Assembly (NCBI GenBank): GCA_017517685.1
Contig: JAFWYK010000005.1
Span: 1-64,000, forward strand
Length of the DNA stretch: 64,000 nucleotides
Reading direction: 5' to 3'
Source: Clostridia bacterium
Lineage (GTDB): Bacteria > Bacillota > Clostridia > TANB77 > CAG-508
Below are positions 60,520-64,000 of this stretch, piece by piece. The notes beneath the pieces were generated by a model. It was not told where the DNA came from and did no database searches. It saw only the letters and a program-made list of their open reading frames with translations. How positions within the stretch are numbered: the first letter of the stretch is position 1; every line of letters begins with the position of its first letter. The position numbers and the translations under genes are program-made.

Positions 60520-60541
60520 AAAAAAGCCTAAAACGGCTTGT
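60520..60541 (-). terminator. Terminator of the XRE gene
   Basis: AAGCC/GGCTT stem with a 6-base loop and T7 on the minus strand, directly behind the XRE stop. Confidence 0.7.
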
Positions 60542-60565
60542 AACTAACCATTTTAGACTTTTAAA

Positions 60566-61294
60566 TTATTCTTCTTTATATTCAAATTCATTTACTTTTT
60601 CTATATCTGCAAGCCAAATATCATCTCTCAATATATTTTCCTTTTCTTCTTCAGTACATTTTAGCATATCAAACATTTCATCTGTAAATACTAAATCTTT
60701 CTTACTTATTAAACATTTTTTCATATTAGGAATATAATTGCCGTTTGTACAAAACATAGTTCCTAATAATAGATGATTTGTTCCGTCAGATATATTTATT
60801 ATTATTTGATTTGTTTCTAATCTAGGGAAATTAGGTTTATAATTTTCTGTTCTTATAGTAGCAATATTATCATCTGCCAACATATGACCAATTAAAATTG
60901 TTTTCTTGCTTTTATAGTCTGATATTCTAACTTCGACAAAATCTGACTTTTCTTCAATATCAATTACAAACTTAAATTTTCCTAATTTTCTTTTTCCAAT
61001 ATAACCTTTATAGTATAAATACAATTTATTTACCTTAAAAGGATTATTAGAATTTTCTAAATTTACAATGTTTTCATCTTTAGTAATATTATATAAATCT
61101 CCATTGTATATATTATAAATTTCGCATAAAGTATTTAATGTTTCTGCATTAGGAATAACTTCGCCTTTTTCATATCTAATAACAGAGACATGGCTTTTTC
61201 CCAACTTTTTAGCAACATATTCCAAAGATAGTCCATTTTGTAATCTTGCACTTCTTAATTTATTTCCAAATTCTTCTTTATTAAACTTTCCCAT
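60566..61294 (-). CDS. XRE-family repressor of the element
   Basis: 242 residues. N-terminal HTH (about 10-65: LRSARLQNGLSLEYVAKKLG, SHVSVIRYEKGEVIPN) and a C-terminal beta-rich domain of about 150 residues with no peptidase (LexA-like) signature that I can see. Likely controls excision and transfer genes. AAGGAG 9 bases before ATG 61294. Monocistronic, last gene at the right end of the element. Confidence 0.88.
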   Translation of the reverse strand: MGKFNKEEFGNKLRSARLQNGLSLEYVAKKLGKSHVSVIRYEKGEVIPNAETLNTLCEIYNIYNGDLYNITKDENIVNLENSNNPFKVNKLYLYYKGYIGKRKLGKFKFVIDIEEKSDFVEVRISDYKSKKTILIGHMLADDNIATIRTENYKPNFPRLETNQIIINISDGTNHLLLGTMFCTNGNYIPNMKKCLISKKDLVFTDEMFDMLKCTEEEKENILRDDIWLADIEKVNEFEYKEE

Positions 61295-61385
61295 AAACTA
61301 GTACTCCTTAATAAAATATACACTTATAATTATACCATTTTTTTACAATTCTTTCAACTGTAAGTCAACTCGCTCTAATCACAAA

Positions 61386-61414
61386 TTGATTTTCAAGCAT
61401 TTTTATGATATAAT
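61386..61414 (+). promoter_or_regulatory. Promoter of the large ncRNA
   Basis: TTGATT (61386-61391), 17-base spacer, extended -10 TGA-TATAAT (61409-61414). Strong consensus with no ORF behind it. Confidence 0.85.
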
Positions 61415-61420
61415 AGTATT

Positions 61421-61705
61421 AACTAAATATAGTACACGAATGGCTTTTAGACCTTAATTAATAAAACCATTCCACAAGCAATGCTTGATGATCAATTTTT
61501 AATCTGGGCATTGCGAGTGCCTAGGTTTTATATATATACGAATAGACTTAACCGTTTTATCTCGTTATATTAGTAATTGATGTTTACTTGATAGAATACA
61601 TATAGCGAGGTAAAACCAATGAGTTATTTAGGAGGAGGAACACCTGGTTATCCACCAGTTATATAGCCATTTGTGGCAGTAGGGGAAATAATTTCCCCTT
61701 TTCAT
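61421..61705 (+). ncRNA. Large structured non-coding RNA, about 285 nt (class not confirmed; raiA-type is one candidate)
   Basis: Own promoter and an intrinsic terminator AGGGGAAA/TTTCCCCT (61681-61699) with a T tail. Helices read directly: closing stem CACGAATGGC/GCCATTTGTG (61435-61444 with 61666-61675, one wobble); ATAAAACC/GGTTTTAT (61461-61468 with 61524-61531) enclosing GCAATGC/GCATTGC (61478-61484 with 61508-61514) or the alternative GGCA/TGCC hairpin; a 17-bp helix (61554-61570 with 61600-61616, two wobbles); CTGGT/ACCAG (61644-61658). It encodes no protein of normal length and only a 15-codon ORF. The size and nested long-range helices suggest a complex folded RNA. I recall similar conserved text (GGAGGAGG near CACCTGG) from raiA RNAs of clostridia but cannot verify it. 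Confidence 0.8.
61619..61666 (+). other. Micro-ORF within the ncRNA
   Basis: ATG 61619 to TAG 61666 reads MSYLGGGTPGYPPVI, with GAGG 8 bases upstream. The region is also base-paired in the predicted RNA fold, so it may be only structural. Listed as an observation, not as a confident gene. Confidence 0.3.
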
Positions 61706-61716
61706 TTTAAAAGTAA

Positions 61717-61745
61717 TTGAAATTTATATAGATTTATTTTATAAT
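61717..61745 (+). promoter_or_regulatory. Promoter of the second small RNA
   Basis: TTGAAA (61717-61722), 17-base spacer, TATAAT (61740-61745), starting 17 bases behind the previous terminator. Confidence 0.75.
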
Positions 61746-61751
61746 TTAGTT

Positions 61752-61862
61752 AATTATTCAGACTACTCGCAATAGTTTGATTAATTATAGCTTTTAAATT
61801 AAGGTTAAAAGCACAAAAACACGGGATGTTATCATTGGTTTACCCCCGTGTTTTCTTTTATT
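61752..61862 (+). ncRNA. Second small RNA candidate, about 110 nt
   Basis: Follows a consensus promoter and contains three hairpins in series: CAGACTA/TAGTTTG with loop CTCGCAA (61769-61789), GCTTTTAA/TTAAAAGC (61790-61797 with 61805-61812), and a terminator AAACACGGG with CCCGTGTTT (about 61817-61854) followed by TCTTTTATT. No ORF. Family unknown. Confidence 0.6.
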
Positions 61863-61864
61863 CA

Positions 61865-61897
61865 AAAATGTACGTCCAACGTACATTTTTTATTTTT
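61865..61897 (+). promoter_or_regulatory. TGTACG-N5-CGTACA dyad, copy 1 (also a terminator-like hairpin)
   Basis: Stem AAAATGTACGT/ACGTACATTTT (61865-61875 with 61879-61889) followed by TTTTTATTTTTTT. The core TGTACG-TCCAA-CGTACA (61869-61885) is repeated with a different centre at 61982-61998. It can act as a second terminator for the small RNA and as a protein-binding dyad. Confidence 0.65.
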
Positions 61898-61981
61898 TTC
61901 TTACTTTTAACTTTTAAAAATATTATAATTTATTATTTTTTCTAATTTTTTCATATTTTTTATTAATTTTGTACTCGCTTT

Positions 61982-61998
61982 TGTACGCATTGCGTACA
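61982..61998. promoter_or_regulatory. TGTACG-N5-CGTACA dyad, copy 2
   Basis: TGTACG-CATTG-CGTACA, extended by flanking T and A to a 19-bp palindrome (61981-61999), just upstream of the promoter of the Spo0A-like gene. A half copy (TTGTACTCGC) lies 13 bases to its left. Probable operator. Confidence 0.7.
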
Positions 61999-62008
61999 AT
62001 TGACCAAT

Positions 62009-62037
62009 TTGTTATGTTAACATAATTTTTATATACT
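62009..62037 (+). promoter_or_regulatory. Promoter of the Spo0A-like gene with internal palindrome
   Basis: TTGTTA (62009-62014), 17-base spacer, TATACT (62032-62037). A perfect 14-bp palindrome TTATGTTAACATAA (62012-62025) covers the -35 and spacer, a second possible operator. Confidence 0.65.
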
Positions 62038-62104
62038 ATAATTACAACAACAAACATTATTGATTCATTTTATTATTTCAATATTCTATATAGGGAGTAT
62101 GTAT

Positions 62105-62446
62105 ATGGAGAATTTAACTAATAAAAACTATAATGTAATAATTTATAATGTTATAAGAAAACTAGGACTTCGCCCAAACCATTTAGGCACTGTTCTTATT
62201 TCTAAAGCTGTTCCATTAATTAAAGAAAAAGCAGACATTATAGTAATTGAAGATATATACAATGAATTAGCGAATACTAATGATTCGTTTTCTCCTGCTC
62301 AAGTTAGAGTTGCTATTAGATATGCAATTATGAATAGAAATGAAGAAAAAACAATAATGAATTTTGAATCAATTTTTGGTTACGAATATGATGAAGAATT
62401 ATTTACTAATAAAGATTTTCTTGAAGAACTTGCAAGAGTTATTTAA
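62105..62446 (+). CDS. Stand-alone Spo0A C-terminal-domain-like DNA-binding protein
   Basis: 113 residues from ATG 62105 (GGGAG 7 bases upstream; longer in-frame starts lack a site). Residues about 8-85 follow the Spo0A effector domain: YNVIRKLGLRPNHLGTVLIS (like I-L-H-E-I-G-V-P-A-H-I-K-G), an I-x-x-I-Y-x-x-L-A helix, and SPAQVRVAIRYAIMNRNEEK, matching the recognition segment SRVERAIRHAI of Spo0A. There is no receiver domain or phosphorylatable Asp. It would bind DNA without phosphorelay control and may autoregulate through the dyads upstream. The assignment rests on pattern. Confidence 0.72.
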   Translation: MENLTNKNYNVIIYNVIRKLGLRPNHLGTVLISKAVPLIKEKADIIVIEDIYNELANTNDSFSPAQVRVAIRYAIMNRNEEKTIMNFESIFGYEYDEELFTNKDFLEELARVI

Positions 62447-62522
62447 AATTAGAATCCTAATTCTAGAAACTTGGAAACTTAATAATTTAAGTTTGAAATA
62501 ATTTTCATTCTATTATTTCAAA

Positions 62523-62555
62523 AAAATAGCGACTTATTGTCGCTATTTTTATTAA
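62523..62555. terminator. Bidirectional terminator
   Basis: Stem AAATAGCGAC/GTCGCTATTT (62524-62533 with 62539-62548), T-rich on the plus strand and A-rich before it, between convergent genes. Confidence 0.88.
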
Positions 62556-62558
62556 TTT

Positions 62559-63326
62559 TTAATTATTAATACAAAAATCTTCTCCATTTAATTTTACTAT
62601 TGTATCTGATAATGTCTTTATAGAACGAGTTGTATCATCATACACATTTACATACATTCCTTTATATCCATCAAAGTCTTGAATAATAGATGTTACTTCT
62701 AATTTCGTGCCTTCATCAAGTTTTGATGTATCACAACTTGATTCTGGAACTTCTAAGCACCACCCTTCTTTAAATTTTATAGCAACAACACAACGATAGT
62801 CATTTCCATGTGTTGGAATATAAGTATCATAAGATTCAACTGTTCCTATAAAAGTTACTTTCTTTCTCCAATATGTATCACTAGCTTTACTTGGATTATG
62901 ATAATATTCTTCATTAATCATATTAGCAGAAACTTTTTTATCCATTCCTTCTATCGTTGCAATTTTTCTATATTTTGGAAGTTCCAAATACATACAAACT
63001 GTTACTATTACAGCTACAATTGAAATAACTATTCCAATTGTTCCTAGCAATTTATTTTTTTTACTCCAAACATTAATATTTAATTTTAGACTAAAAATTA
63101 TAACTATAAAAAATATTATATTCCAAAGTGGAAAAAAAGATATTATAAATCCAATAACAGTTAATATCATTGCAACCCATACATTTGTATTAGTATTTTT
63201 TTTACTTTCATTTTTCTTACTTTTATTATTATCTTCTTTTGAAATAACAACTCCAATTTCTGCACCACAATTTGAGCAGAATTTTACATTCTCATCAATT
63301 TCTTTCCCACAATTTGAACAAAACAT
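62559..63326 (-). CDS. Zinc-ribbon membrane protein
   Basis: 255 residues. N-terminal double zinc ribbon MFCSNCGKEIDENVKFCSNC (C3, C6, C17, C20), a Lys/Ser/Asn linker, three membrane helices (about 48-115), then an outer domain of about 130 residues, beta-rich and possibly OB-like (VTFIGTVESYDTYI, LDEGTKLEVTSIIQDFDGYK). Function unknown; this layout is common in Bacillota. Monocistronic or with the gene upstream at 63347, 20 bases away. Confidence 0.8.
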   Translation of the reverse strand: MFCSNCGKEIDENVKFCSNCGAEIGVVISKEDNNKSKKNESKKNTNTNVWVAMILTVIGFIISFFPLWNIIFFIVIIFSLKLNINVWSKKNKLLGTIGIVISIVAVIVTVCMYLELPKYRKIATIEGMDKKVSANMINEEYYHNPSKASDTYWRKKVTFIGTVESYDTYIPTHGNDYRCVVAIKFKEGWCLEVPESSCDTSKLDEGTKLEVTSIIQDFDGYKGMYVNVYDDTTRSIKTLSDTIVKLNGEDFCINN

Positions 63327-63346
63327 ATTAATTACTCCTTCTTATT

Positions 63347-63886
63347 TTAATTTTCTTTTAATCTATTGCTATACACACCAAAAAAAGCATACAACATAAT
63401 ATTTTTTAACAAAAATAAAAAAGCATCAAAATATAAATTAAGCATTATTATATGATTTACAAAGCAATAATATATAAAGTCAATCATAATAAATAAAATT
63501 ATATAAATTTGTCCATTAATTATTTTATTATATTTTCTCTTTATATTCATTAAATATATAGCATATATACCATAAATTTCAATTCCAATAAATAAAAACA
63601 TAATAATATTTAAAAACATCTGATTATATAAATATTCTAAAGAAGTAGTAATATTATTAATAATATCAAACAAATTAAATGATGTTACCAAAATATAAAT
63701 ATATGCTCCAAACTTTATTTCTTTATTCATTTTACAATTATATAATTCAAATAAATAAAATAATATAATTCCTACAACTTTTAAAGTTATTCCTTCACCA
63801 TTATATATTGAAATATATGTATCAATTATCGAAACAATAATTCCAAATATTAAAATTATAAAAAACTTTTTATTACTTTTTTTCAT
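63347..63886 (-). CDS. Integral membrane protein of unknown function
   Basis: 179 residues with about five to six membrane helices and short loops, Ile/Tyr/Phe-rich. GAGAGG 6 bases before ATG 63886. Likely cotranscribed with the zinc-ribbon protein. Not recognised. Confidence 0.7.
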   Translation of the reverse strand: MKKSNKKFFIILIFGIIVSIIDTYISIYNGEGITLKVVGIILFYLFELYNCKMNKEIKFGAYIYILVTSFNLFDIINNITTSLEYLYNQMFLNIIMFLFIGIEIYGIYAIYLMNIKRKYNKIINGQIYIILFIMIDFIYYCFVNHIIMLNLYFDAFLFLLKNIMLYAFFGVYSNRLKEN

Positions 63887-63900
63887 TATTACCTCTCTAT

Positions 63901-64000
63901 TTATGAAAAAATCTCTGCCAATACACCAAGTAAAATAGATAATCCAAACAAAATTCCAAAAAATATTGGTATTTCCATTTTCTTATAATTTTCGTGTTTT
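63901..64000 (-). CDS. Hydrophobic protein, C-terminal end (partial)
   Basis: A minus-strand frame enters from the window edge and stops at 63901, 15 bases before the gene at 63886. It reads KHENYKKMEIPIFFGILFGL, then SILLGVLAEIFS, one membrane helix. An ATG within it (63975-63977) has no ribosome site visible, so the real start probably lies beyond the window. Confidence 0.5.
   Translation of the reverse strand, partial: KHENYKKMEIPIFFGILFGLSILLGVLAEIFS

Larger units (their letters stand above)
60262..60565. promoter_or_regulatory. Control region between the XRE gene and the element operon
   Basis: 304 bp. Contains a perfect 16-bp palindrome TGATTTCTAGAAATCA (60290-60305), AAATTGTATAAA repeated at 60366 and 60386 (20 bp apart, reading TTTATACAATTT on the operon strand, with -10-like cores), and two minus-strand terminators. 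The palindrome is a fair operator candidate for the XRE repressor upstream. Confidence 0.55.
55400..61380. mobile_element. Integrative mobilizable element (IME), about 6 kb
   Basis: All genes lie on the minus strand: tyrosine integrase (55611), excisionase-like (56864), MobV relaxase (57102), DUF3848 (58113), oriT, two small proteins, a DUF3846 protein, a sigma-region-4 regulator and an XRE repressor (to 61294). It lacks its own conjugation machinery, so it must borrow one. No cargo gene is recognisable. The limits are approximate: the left one lies between the tRNA terminator and the integrase, the right one between 61294 and the ncRNA promoter at 61386. TAGAGCGA occurs in inverted orientation near both ends (55422, 55453; 61370-61377). 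Confidence 0.8.

Overview
The window is chromosomal DNA of an AT-rich Gram-positive bacterium, most likely an uncultured member of the Clostridia. Signs of this are the low GC, strong GGAGG-type ribosome sites, T-tract terminators after nearly every gene, lipobox lipoproteins, a minD-minE-rodA order, an EndoA/MazF gene beside a GerS-like lipoprotein, and sporulation-type regulators (a Spo0E-like protein, a stand-alone Spo0A effector domain, a 0A box). No rRNA, CRISPR array or intact insertion sequence was seen.

1-8.2 kb: an ECF sigma factor with a DUF4179-like anti-sigma gene cut by the window edge; small membrane-anchored and lipoprotein genes, one with its start out of frame at a poly(A) tract; a DUF4428-like zinc protein; an AraC regulator made of two modules; and a Fic enzyme with an N-terminal antitoxin-like region, a C-terminal winged helix and a tandem dyad operator. 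8.2-16.3 kb: a large coiled-coil protein divergent from a leucine-rich protein; two secreted-protein genes of clearly different base composition, one with a structured leader; and a DAHP synthase gene behind a textbook Phe/Tyr attenuator.

16.3-35 kb is mostly housekeeping: nitroreductase, asnS, ndoA, dusB, rodA, minE with a very long charged tail, minD, a four-subunit pyruvate:ferredoxin oxidoreductase operon (porGDAB), rsmA, dgt, hslO and an M14 cell-wall peptidase. 35-45.2 kb holds poorly known genes: two different HExxH proteins, a possible ADP-ribosyltransferase-fold protein, yjjX, a short-chain dehydrogenase, and a four-gene operon whose last product is an 835-residue alanine-rich triple-repeat protein. 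45.3-55.3 kb returns to known families: an amylase/patatin/MscS/NUDIX operon, a Spo0E-like gene preceded by 0A boxes, lgt with two M16 peptidases, a PPC-domain protein, a GNAT acetyltransferase of foreign composition, and tRNA-Gly and tRNA-Cys.

55.4-61.3 kb is a compact integrative mobilizable element: tyrosine integrase, excisionase-like protein, MobV relaxase with a recognisable oriT, DUF3848 and DUF3846 proteins (the second frameshifted at a slippery heptamer), a sigma-region-4 regulator and an XRE repressor, with no obvious cargo. Directly behind it, 61.4-62.5 kb carries what I judge the most interesting locus: a roughly 285-nt structured non-coding RNA, then a second RNA of about 110 nt, each with its own promoter and terminator, then two copies of a TGTACG-N5-CGTACA dyad in front of a 113-residue protein that looks like the DNA-binding domain of Spo0A without its receiver. 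The window ends with zinc-ribbon and integral membrane proteins of unknown role.
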